In this document: piece by piece, positions 54,201 to 64,000 of the stretch | How positions within the stretch are numbered: position 1 is the first letter of the stretch | Layout: every line of letters begins with the position of its first letter | DNA from: Onchidella celtica | Taxonomy: Eukaryota > Mollusca > Gastropoda > Systellommatophora > Onchidiidae | Direction: 5' to 3' | Assembly (NCBI GenBank): GCA_963931925.1 | Contig: OZ007580.1 | Span: 7,322,947 to 7,386,946 of the forward strand | DNA: 64,000 nucleotides | Notes under the pieces: model-generated | What the model was told of the DNA's origin: nothing | Databases searched by the model: none | Seen by the model: only the letters and a program-made list of their open reading frames with translations | Position numbers and translations under genes: made by a program

Positions 54201-57200
54201 AGATTTGGATGAAGACCTAATTTATGACGATTCCATGATAGGGTGGCTGTCCCCGAAAACGACGAAAAAGCAAAGAATACTGTTTAAAAATGGGATTTTT
54301 CACGTTATAAGCGCCATATTTAGCGCCTAGTGTCACAGTGTGTATTTGTATTTGTGTACTTCTTTAATCCCATTTGGGAAATTTGCCTTTGTGCCATTGC
54401 AGCCCAGTTACAACTGGAGCAGGCACGTCGACGCCACAGTGCAGCGCCGGTCAGCGGTGTCTCACTGTACACGGACACTCGTTAAGTGGGAGGTCTTTGT
54501 TTTGTCTATTAACAAGTTTTGTTGTTACTGGCGACGATTCTCGCACCGCAGGGATTTGGAACTAAACACGATGTCAGGTGTCTGGATACCTGAGAATTGT
54601 TCGGGGAAAACCAACCAAACCATGGATTACGGCGGGTCTCCCAACTACAAAATTACTGGACAGACCAAAACAATATCGTCCAGGGACGAGGAAAACGTTC
54701 ACAATCAAATAATGCAACAGAACCCGAGGAGTGCCCCACAGTGTATTGTGCTAAAAGGTGTCCCCGTGTTTTAATGGTTAGAATATTACTGTCCCTGTGC
54801 CAAATAATTACAGGAATGACAGAAATAATATCGGCCAAACGAGGGGAAAACCTGATGTTTGTGATACGTCTTTGAAAAGTTCAAATATATAAAGCAGCAT
54901 GCCAGTTGCGATGTACTCCGCCAATGTGCTTCTGATCCCAGATAAACCCTGTGTTGTAATGGTAAGAAAGGTGATGTGATGTGGTGTGCAGCTTGAAAGT
55001 ATTGTTTGACTGGTACAGGAAGCTGCCCAGCATAATTCCTCATTAATATCTTCCTTACTTTTGCATAATTATACATACGCGTTTTCATACACTGCTCCCC
55101 GCCTCCCTCCTCCATAACCCAGCAACCCCCCCCCCCCCCGAGAATCAGGACTGATATGTGTAACAGCAGACCTCACGGCTGCCACTCAAAGAAGTTTATT
55201 GCTTTGTCATTTGCCTCTTTATATCATTTGTTGCCATAAAATTATATATCTTTGATGCAATCAGGTTTTACTTATAATTGCTTTTACATTAATTAATTCC
55301 TTGGTCAGCATCTCGATCACAACAATAAAATGACTTGAAGAACTCATATTTACATGTGAGCCAAAGGAAACAAAATGTGTTGGAGATGACAACAAAACAT
55401 GGAAACTGAGGTCCAGTGTGGCAATGCTGAGTTTGTGATGACGTCAGAGGTTTGAACCACAGCGTGTCACACTCGACCACTTCAAACACTCGACAACAAG
55501 ACGCCCTTGTCCAAAAAACGTTGAACTGAGAGAGAGGGGCGGGGATATGTCAGCTTCCACCAAAAATGATGATCTCAAAAGCACGGTCACAGAAATTGGG
55601 GGGGGGGGGAGGGGGGGGTAAGGCGGAGGAATAGGACTCCGACTTTAATATTCGGATTCCCTGTACAATCAGTCGAGCGATGAATGAACTAGTAAAAAAA
55701 TCACATGTCAATGCAGCAGTCAATAAAAGCACTGAATTACCAGTTATTAGTCAAGCCTTTCAGTAAATAATCAATCAATAACTTAATTAACGAGGCACTG
55801 AATGAGTACGTCATCAACTCGACCAATGGTGTTATTTTGGGGGTTCCTATAAAAATCCATACCTGTTGATAACGCCCTCCTGCGCACTGTATAATTAATT
55901 CATAGCAGCCCTTGGTACGCATCTCACAGTCAGCACCATTAACAAAAAGGTCGTGGAGAAACTCAGCACGGGCTTGGATCACGGCAACTTTAAGGTTTGT
56001 TTTTTTTTTTTCTGTCTACTGTACTGGTTACGCTTGCCTTTTGTGACACTGGAAGTACTGCCTTTCATCAAAGCTCAAATGAAGTTTTTAAAGTATAAGA
56101 TTTTAAACGTTTTGACTTCCAGGTTGAGGTTCAACTAATACAGGCTTCAGATTTTCAAATTTTACGTCAAGTTTGGCAGTCCACCAGATATCCTCCTAAA
56201 GGTTTGATTATACACATTCTATACTTTTGTTTTCTGTTCGACGATGCTTGATGGTATGTCTTTCCATATCTTATCTCTTTGGGAGGAAGACCTGATCATA
56301 ACACCATTCCGGGTTCTTTTTATTTTAAGTTTTACAGGGGTCAATGGCAATTTGAAAGGTGGACTCCCAGCTCATCAGATGGCAATTTTAGTACCGTGTG
56401 TACTGAAATTCGGAAGAGCCACTTGTTTAGTACTGTTCCTTTCACTGCAGCCCCTATCATAAATGACTTCTGTTTTAACACGTGTTCTGTGCCATTTACC
56501 TGAAAGCATCTGTCGTTCCGGAAACACAGTCGCACATCAAAAGCATTAATTCTGCTCAGTACTATTCCGTGACTTTTAATGTGACTACCACATGGGAGTC
56601 TACCGGTAACGTAATTACCATCAGCGCCACAAACACGGTACGGTTATGGTATGGATGAAGCTGCGGTAAGTTTGAAGAAAATCAATTTTGACTTGCGTGG
56701 AGATCAGAAAAATTCCGTCAATACAACACTACTACAAGTCTGGATGTTGGTCTCTGTAATCTAGGGCAGGATATATACGATGTGACAGTTCTCCAGGTGA
56801 TATTTTACCGGGAATAATTAGACTCAAGTAAACCAGGACATGGAAGAATAAATGACCGAACAGATGGATGGATGGATCGATTCCAGAAACCCGCATGACC
56901 CTGAGCGGTATCTTCGATTGAGAAAGGGTACATAGTAAACCTACCCATTTACCTCTTTTAAAAATATGCCCGCAGGACAGTTCAGTATTAACTCCAAGTT
57001 ATGAGGTGGGGCTCCATTAATTCAGTGAATGGTGCTAATAAACATCTTTGAAGTTCTCAGATCAACGAATAGCAGTAAATTCATGGCTGAGACGCTGTTT
57101 GGATCTGTTCTATACCATGTTGTGGTATCTGCGTCCTGTCTTCAGTTAATTTGCAAACCACTAGTGATGTGAAAAATCTCGCTGATAGTCACAGATGACG

Positions 57201-59190
57201 TAGCCTAGTAATATTATCCAGACGACTCCTCATAATATGATGGGACAACAATGCACACATTTTTGTAATATTTTCGTAGAACCAGCTCGTATTCCGCCAG
57301 TTGATCGGATGCACTTTCTAAAACCAAGAAGCAAGGCTTGTCACTAAACTGTAATTAACATTATTACTATCTAACAATGTCTGGGACGTCTAGGCAGATG
57401 ATGTTTCATATTTCCCTTTGAGTGCCTGAGAGTTGGAATGGGTCTATAATAAAAGCCTGTCGAATGAAAACCTTAACGCATATTATTATCACAGTCTATA
57501 CACAATACTGGAGCTGATACTGGCTGTCTGTAATAATAAATCTGACTATTCTTTCTATTACCTCTGACATTTATTTCCTGATTTTTTACATGCTGCAACG
57601 ACTTTTTAAACAAGTAGCCTAGATATTTGTCTTCTGAATATTTTCATCTCAATCCATTTCAGTATCACCTATCCAAACTCTTGGGCGCTCAAGGCAGAAA
57701 GCAGTAAAATTCAATTGCTCTTAAGTACCTTTAATAAGGACGAGAAGAAAAAGCACTCTAAATCTGTTAGTATCTCTCATATTTAAACAAATGGCCAGAT
57801 ATGTGTGATGGATTGATAAAGACAATGTCCCTTTATCTCAATTTCATCGTGAAAACCGTTATCTTGAAATGCCCTCCAGCTTCGAGATGTCAAGATTTTA
57901 ATGTCTTCAAACTTCAAAACATCAAGATCAATACTTTGGGATTGTCAAGGCTGACATCGTGTCATCAGAAACGATAGACGCCAAGGCAAGTGAAATCGCT
58001 CAGGTGGAATATGCTGTGTGCAAACTCCGTGTCAAAACATCGGTGCTCAAAGTTCCTGCCCCTGCGCAACATGTTGTTGCAGTACAAGATTGCCAAAGTG
58101 TAAGAGTTGTACAATGTATTTACAACCTGCCCAAAATCTGTCTTGTATAGGCAATTCCAAATAAAATAGTTTCGGAAGACTAGGCCAAGAACATTGTAAA
58201 GTCGCGTTTAAATTAAACAACAAACGAATGAATGAATAAATAAGTAAATGAATAAATAAATAAATAGATACATAAATAAATAAACACACGGTCGAAAGCC
58301 GGCACTACGAGAAAGTCAAGCAGTTGTATTACAATGTATGAGCATAATAGCGTCGTGCCCACGCACAGCAACTGTAAAGCTTGACGTCAAATTTTCTACA
58401 TAATTATAGATCTACATGTATTTTGTTTCCGTGTCGGGGCTTACGATCCAGCATTTTATTTAATTTCGGCCCTCTTTGCCGCGGAAGGAAATAATGTCGA
58501 TCGCTTCCATCTGATGCAGGTCTAGTTATATCTGGTAACAAATCTGGAATTATCCAGCTGTTCTGAAATTCAAGAGGACGGAATGCGCTAGTATGAACGC
58601 TCAAGAATGTTTTCTTGATTTTTTTTTCTTCCCTGGCTCTTTCCAAATGCGGCATAAATAAGCTGCATTATCTGGCACTGAAGATTTGGCTTTCTCCTCT
58701 GTGTATGTCTGGATTTGTTAAAAAGTGACACAGATTTCACAAGTAACGAAATGGTCCTCCTGTTATCAAAACATTACCTGCAAATAAAAAGCGGAAAAAG
58801 AGCGACAGCCAGGAGGTCTATCTGCTACCCCCACGAATCTTAAAACAAACTATTCTCTGTCTCGCTGTCGGGAAAAACTTGCTAACATAACAAAACACAG
58901 TATTTTCTTACGCAAGTCTGCATGTGGGATGGCGAGAAAGAAAGACGGGGAAGGAGGAGAAAGAACACACACACACAAAAAAGCCATGATTAAAAACCAG
59001 AAAGTGCAGCACTTCACGACCTTAGAAACCCATAGCAGGAAATCAACCGCATTTCCGGCTAGGATTCATGAGTTTCTTTAAAAGGTTAATCAAGTTTTGA
59101 TTGCGTTTCTCCGCGGGCAGACAGAGGATGCGTCGACAGGAAGATTTAAGCTTCAGGTAAAGGATAGGATACAACTAACGGCGCCCACTT
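51231..59190. other. Eight kb without a supportable gene
   Basis: Mostly mid-AT unannotated DNA. Visible simple sequence: G run 51747-51760, GTTGTT run with G run 53910-53954, C run 55127-55138, G runs 55598-55618, and an AAAT tetranucleotide array 58225-58284. Open frames at 52856, 54340, 56244 and 57959 were examined and contain no recognisable domain. Introns or regulatory DNA of a flanking gene cannot be excluded. Confidence 0.5.
58222..58284. repeat. (AAAT)n/(GAAT)n microsatellite
   Basis: About 60 bp of AATA/AATG tetranucleotides. Confidence 0.92.
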
Positions 59191-59194
59191 GCTG

Positions 59195-59434
59195 TTCACT
59201 TTGTTTGATTGTTTGCCTTGTTTGGGTCTTACATCCTGTTTCAGCACAATGAAGCGACATCAGAGACAAGACAGGGCTAGGGACCCCGACAAGCCGCATT
59301 GGAATGAAAACACGTATCTTAAAAAACATTGCCAGAAATGTGTCATATTTGAACCCGTCGGGAACGGGATTAGAACTTCGGACATCTCGCGTCAAGGTTA
59401 AATGCTCTGCCCACTGGGTCACTTGACCGGCCAA
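59195..59434 (-). mobile_element. tRNA-headed SINE, family S4
   Basis: On the minus strand it starts GGCCGGTCAAGTGACCCAGT and GGGCAGAGCATTTAACC (A-box region). It then has CGAAGTTCTAATCCCG (B box, GTTCTAATCC) and GTTCCCGACGGGTTCAAAT. The body ends with GCTTCATTGTGCTGAAACAG and TAAGACCCAAACAAGGCAAA, and then CAAA-rich sequence, typical of a SINE tail. The minus-strand frame WAEHLTLTRDVRSSNPVPDG is a translation of the tRNA-like head, not a gene. Confidence 0.83.
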
Positions 59435-62230
59435 TCAACTCTAGACTAAAAAACATAACTCATGAACCTTCTTTTTTGACATATGTTCAAAATGCCAAAG
59501 TATGCCAGTGCCCATGGCCCAGAGAAAGACCTTCGGACCAAACGGCCTCTACTAGCTTGAGGAACATTAATATTATATATATATATATATATAGTTAAAA
59601 AACAAAGACGAAGACTACAAAACGTAATTGTCGCGACCATTTTTGCTATCGGAAGTAGTTCATCGCTGCTGCAGTTCGATCCACAAATGGAAAACATACA
59701 AATATAATATACAATGTTTCGTGATCTGACCTGGCACATCTACAAAGTCAGAAACTGTAATACTGACTGGTAACTTTTTTGGTAGTTGTTATGTGGGTCA
59801 TCTAGCTAAAATATTCAGGGTGGAGTTTTTAGGACCTATTGCTTCTTTAAAAATATCTTGTTCTGGCTATTTCGCCGAAAAAGAGGTTACTGTGGCCGAC
59901 CATGCAGACAGATCCTAATGCTTTGCAAAAATTCATTACGCAAACAAAACCCAAACGACATGGCTCAGATTGCCACTTTGAATTTTTTATTCAATCCTTT
60001 TTCCCAATACACTGCATTCTTCGTCCATTCAGCTTGCCAAAAGCATTTCAAAATTTGCGGCGTCTCCGGCTGAAAGAAATGGCAAATGTCACATGCTTGA
60101 GCTGGTGTCACACGGCCACACGGAGGGAGAGAAATCCTGGAGCTTTGCACGCGACAAAACAAAGACGTCCAGACAGAATGTAGGGAGGACCACATTGTCT
60201 TTGCTTTGCATTTTTTTTTTTTTTTGGGAAGAGGTTCATGATCAAGGGGCAGCCCTCGGTGCTATTGACACACGCACGATCCGTCCAGACATTACCGTGG
60301 TGTGTCCCGTACAGGGCTAGGGAAAGGACGGACAACTACAAACAGGGCAATGATGCACGTACGTTCCTCAATGATCAAAACACCCAATGAAAAGAAGAAA
60401 ACATGGGAGAAAGACTCATCGTTGCCACAAATTATGACGAACGCACGCTCGTCCAATCCTGATGTCAAGCGAATACAAAATAATACAATTTAAATATCAG
60501 CCCAAAAAGCATAGTGTCATTACAAAGGCCGAAAGTCTGTAAGGGCTAAACTCAGAAATTAGTTGTTACCTCTCTTTTCATTAAGCGTTACAGCTACGTG
60601 GAAACTCATGGACAATGGCAGAATCGGATGACGCCACATACTTTTCGCGCCACAATGAGACGTACATTTAAGTATCTTCATTACGCTATTCCGAACTGTC
60701 TACTCGTGTGACAGGTGTGTTCAGAGTTTCAAGCCTTGTCACCTTCTAGCCTCATCTGAATATTCTCGACTGATCTAATGTACACTCCGACATTACCCTG
60801 ATCAGCGCTTCTTTCGTCAATCGCAAGCGTAACTAACAATATTGTGAATAATATCATCATCTTCATGACCATCTGTTAATGTGAAAACGATAAGATGTCT
60901 TATTAACAAACAAACGTCCATTTCTTTTGCTTGTTTTTTTCGATTGTTGTTTTCTTGGAATTTCGTAACGTGGACTGGTATATAATGGGCATTTGTCTTT
61001 TTTATGTCAATACCAGTGAAGTCAGTGAAGAGTGAGTCAAAATTTATTGACATTGTACAAGTGTGTTTTACAAGCGCCAAAGTCCTAAACCCTGTTACTC
61101 TCAGGAAGGAGTTCCAGTGTCCTGCCAAGAGTGTTTGAACTACATGTACGACTCTTCATCTCTTAAATTTAGTTTTTAAGGAGCATCTTTGATTTAGAAA
61201 CCCCAATAAAAAACTATACATTTCTAGAAAGTTGATTTAATTGTCTCTGACAGTCAAGGGATGATAAACTGTCAATTTAATTGCCTTATGACCGTGGTAG
61301 GGTTAAAGAATAATCAAATACAATCGCGGAGAGTGATCAGCTTCTCCCACACCCAACCTATCCCCTTCTGAGAAGCACTGAGGGCAATCAAGGGAGGATC
61401 GGCATACTGTTGACATGTGTCAATCCAGAGTGCAGTAAGAGACGGCGCTGGACAAATAATAGCAGTTTTACACTATCAAGGGAGGAGATTTGTCAAGTGG
61501 GAAATTACGTGCTTTGTAAATGAAAACAGTTTAACCGTTGGCAGATGAAAGAGATGCCGGAGTGATGAGGAACGCAGTGTGTGTGGGACAAAAAAACAAC
61601 AACAAACAAACTTAAATATAAGCAGTGTGGTGAGGATGGAACGGGCAAAACGCGAGGTCTGTGTCAATGTCGTTTGTGTTGAGGATCACCGCTTGGAATG
61701 ATGGTAGTAGTCGTGAGAACAGAAAGGGTTTTTCCATCTTCATTTGGGAAAAAGAAATGTCAGGGTTACACAGATCTGTCTGGATGCTTGTAAGTATTAT
61801 CAAACCACAGCGATATCTAAACAGATCAATAACAAAGGCCCCGCAGGAGAACAATCAGAAGTTGTACGCCCACATCTTCATCGTTGGAAACAAAAACAGA
61901 ACCGCGGTACTGGATGCAATACCCACAATCTTGGCTCTCCATCGACAGGGGGAAATGACAATGACGGTTAAGACAGGGGACTACTTGAAGTTAAAGTACC
62001 AGATTTCCCCCACAGTGTACTTCAAATCGAAAATCCTCGTCATGCGAAGTCCTCCAGCACACTCGTGACGCGGGAATTTTTCCAAGAAAAAAAAATGACG
62101 AGGCTTGAGTTTTCTCGAGAAAAAATAATTGTAGCAACTACTTCAGAACTTGTTTTGGCTAGATAACTGCAGCGTGTGTTCTGCCTACTGTGGGATGCTG
62201 GACGAGACCAAAATTGTATTGTATGTCAAA
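59435..62230. other. No recognisable gene
   Basis: A TA run lies at 59574-59593. The open frames at 60093 and 61661 are short and have no recognisable motif. The rest is unannotated. Confidence 0.5.
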
Positions 62231-62235
62231 AATAG

Positions 62236-62470
62236 GTCTAACACTTTGTCCCCTCAGAATGACACTGTTCTATCTCCATGTTATGGCTGAAATGAGTTAC
62301 ACACTACACACTAGTTATATCATATCAAGCAGATTCAGTGCTGTAATTTGTAAGTATTACCAAAAAGAAAAAATTCTTTGCCCTGAAAGCTATGGATCAC
62401 ATGAAACTTCAATCCTCGATGTCAAAAAAGTTAGAACCTTGATATTCAAGAGACGACTTGATAATAATGT
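62236..62470 (-). mobile_element. tRNA-headed SINE family S2, copy 2 (decayed head)
   Basis: It shares body blocks with 36655-36968: GATTGAAGTTTCATGTGATC, ACTTACAAATTACAGC, AGTGTGTAGTGTGTAACTCA, and GGGGACAAAGTGTTAG at the tail side. The head retains CAAGGTTCTAACTTTTTTGA where copy 1 has CAAGGTTCAAACTCCC. The A box is no longer recognisable. Confidence 0.72.
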
Positions 62471-62719
62471 CATGTTCAACGGTTGTCTCCCTCCTTGGTA
62501 GAAGCTTTGAAATCATCAATGATTCTCTCCCTCCTCCTCCCCCCCCCCTCTCTCTCTCTCTCTATTGTAACAAGTTTAATCAACACGCCAATGACGGGCA
62601 GAGATCGAAAACAGTAGTAGGCTATCAACGAACACATCTTGGGGTCATCAGGAGACAGATGAGAGGATCAACGCATTGGCTCATGTGTCTGTGTCTGTGA
62701 ACTTGTATTATCAATTATA

Positions 62720-63119
62720 CATTTCAGTACCTTGCAACCTTTGGCATGACTAACTGACCAAACTATACACTCTTCAGGCCTTAAATTTGGCAGGAAGGTG
62801 GCAATTGAAATAAAGAAGATGATGGCTATAATTAAAAGTTGTTTACTTCAAGCATGTATTTTTTTTAAAAATGACAATGTTTATTGCTATGTAACATCTG
62901 TATTTTTGCATGTTTGTTTCGTAATATATATAGTACCGTGCATGTCATAAAAAGTAACCGTATCAAGTGTTCAGTTTGGCGCGTAATGTTGTGGTGCGCA
63001 TGAGTTTTGAAGCAAGACTGTAGTTTATTACTTTTATCATACTAGAGAGAGAGAGACGGGGGGGGGGGGGGGAAATCACATGATTGTTTACTCCGGGCAA
63101 TGCTCGGTAGCTCATCTAG
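62720..63119 (+). mobile_element. Helitron-like 3' region, copy 2
   Basis: Direct-orientation copy of 42282-42667. It ends with the hairpin CCGGGC-AAT-GCTCGG (63093-63107), 8 nt, then CTAG (63116-63119) and T. The stem differs from copy 1 by changes that keep pairing possible through G-T. A GA/G-run in the 3' third (63045-63072) is longer than in copy 1, showing microsatellite growth inside the element. Confidence 0.75.
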
Positions 63120-63124
63120 TATGT

Positions 63125-64000
63125 ATATGATTCAGATTGTCAGAAAAAAAAAGAGAGCGGTGAGGGGGAAAGACCTGCAGTACATATAATCTAGCCTCAG
63201 TATTATGTCAAAACGAAAATAATCGTGCATGAAGAATTACAATGGGCGATATTTCAAAATCGGAAAGAAAGATAAATGATGTCCATGCTGTATTACAATC
63301 ATCCATGAATCACTGCCCGGGCGGAGAATTCTATCATGCTCGTGACAATCGTAATCTTGATTTAGCACTTGTCGTATACGGATCACGTGAAAAAAAAAGA
63401 AAAGAAATACACAATGCAATAAGTACAACAGACCAGAAGAGACATGCCCATAGGTTATGACGCAAAGGGGGGAGAAGTGACGAAATCACGAGGGAGGGGG
63501 GGGGGGGGAAACTATTTGCGCATGCTAGAGGAGGGCAAAGATCGTAAGACAGGGTTTCCAATGGGGGCGGGAGGGGGGGGGAGGTGTGAGTAGACATTTA
63601 CGGGTGGGTGTGGGGGGAGGGGGAGGGGGGGCGGAACAGAAAAGCCATGAAAACCTGGTCAGCTGGGGGTATGTATGTGTTTGAGAGACAGACAGACCGA
63701 GACAGAGAGACACCAAATTAGCGGGGCAAGTAGGGGATATTTGAATTGGTCATGGTGTTGTTTGGGGGTTCTTGGGAAGTGATCCGAGTTTTGAAAATGG
63801 TTCGCGAGACAGGCACGTGGGTTAAAAATCCTGCCGCAACACAAGGACCACTGTACTGTAATCAGGAGACATACACTAATCTACAGACTGGAAAAGACAA
63901 AGCAATGCCGTTGACTTTCTTGTTGTGAGACAAGAGCCAGATACCTCACCGAGTTTCCGGTTTCCGATTCTTCCATGTCCTCATCTTACACAACCAGTTA
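63125..64000. other. G-rich and unrecognised sequence
   Basis: Several G runs (63497-63508, 63570-63580, 63609-63631) give proline-rich minus-strand frames that are artefacts. No gene is supported up to the window end. Confidence 0.5.

Noticed and set aside
54340-54774. 144-codon frame as a possible gene
   Set aside because: No recognisable family, and two other frames over the same DNA are also open for 60-90 codons.
55430-55480. B-box-like GTGGTTCAAACCTC on the minus strand
   Set aside because: No A box upstream and no SINE body recognisable. Probably chance.
61661-62068. 135-codon frame as a possible exon
   Set aside because: No motif recognised, and no convincing splice acceptor and donor pair around it.
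1-64000. CRISPR array, operon, prophage or bacterial defence system
   Set aside because: The sequence is clearly animal-type: no operon-like gene density, no direct repeat/spacer pattern, and tandem repeats without unique spacers.

Overview
This window looks like non-coding, repeat-rich DNA from an animal genome, most likely a lophotrochozoan and probably a gastropod mollusc. That placement is an inference. It rests on several decayed endonuclease/reverse-transcriptase LINE C-termini of a kind common in molluscs, tRNA-headed SINEs, very abundant GA/CT, GGAA, CCAT and GACA microsatellites, mononucleotide G/C runs, and the absence of compact gene organisation. Two runs of exactly 200 N mark scaffold joins. 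I find no host protein-coding gene, tRNA or rRNA gene that I can support. The only long open frame is a retrotransposon.

Layout. 0-11 kb: decayed LINE C-terminal fragments (about 0.15-0.42, 1.1-1.7 and 8.35-8.47 kb), two copies of one LINE 3' end (2.1-2.4 and 10.4-10.7 kb), a 40-bp minisatellite (5.6-5.9 kb) and long GA and CCAT arrays. 11-24 kb: a tRNA-headed SINE, a nest of hAT-like terminal-repeat elements (12.4-13.9 kb), a three-copy tandem repeat (16.0-16.5 kb), an AT-rich 22-bp minisatellite (21.0-21.4 kb), and a SINE followed by a 97-bp tandem array (23.5-24.0 kb).

24.9-30.5 kb is the best-defined part. A 5'-truncated LINE has an uninterrupted 847-codon frame (partial endonuclease, complete RT) and a perfect 11-bp target-site duplication. 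It lies head to head with the 3' end of a different LINE. Nearby are a MITE with a perfect 8-bp duplication, a second inverted-repeat MITE, and a SINE. 30-41 kb: mostly sequence with nothing recognisable, a SINE at 36.7-37.0 kb, two copies of a near-palindromic TTAA-flanked MITE (37.9 and 38.7 kb), and a degenerate tandem array at 39.7-40.5 kb split by a LINE tail plus CT array. 41-51 kb: an inverted-repeat structure around a 132-bp tandem duplication, a Helitron-like 3' end (second copy at 62.7-63.1 kb), a diverged exon-like duplication, a 370-bp GGAA array, a fold-back element with telomere-type repeats in its loop, and a SINE with a perfect 15-bp duplication and an internal duplication. 51-64 kb: largely unrecognised sequence with SINEs at 59.2-59.4 and 62.2-62.5 kb and the second Helitron copy.

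The window reads as layers of transposon insertions of different ages. The youngest by visible criteria are the RT-bearing LINE and the 50.7-kb SINE. Non-autonomous elements (SINEs, MITEs, the Helitron derivative) outnumber anything that could encode a transposition machinery. No cooperating gene system is visible.
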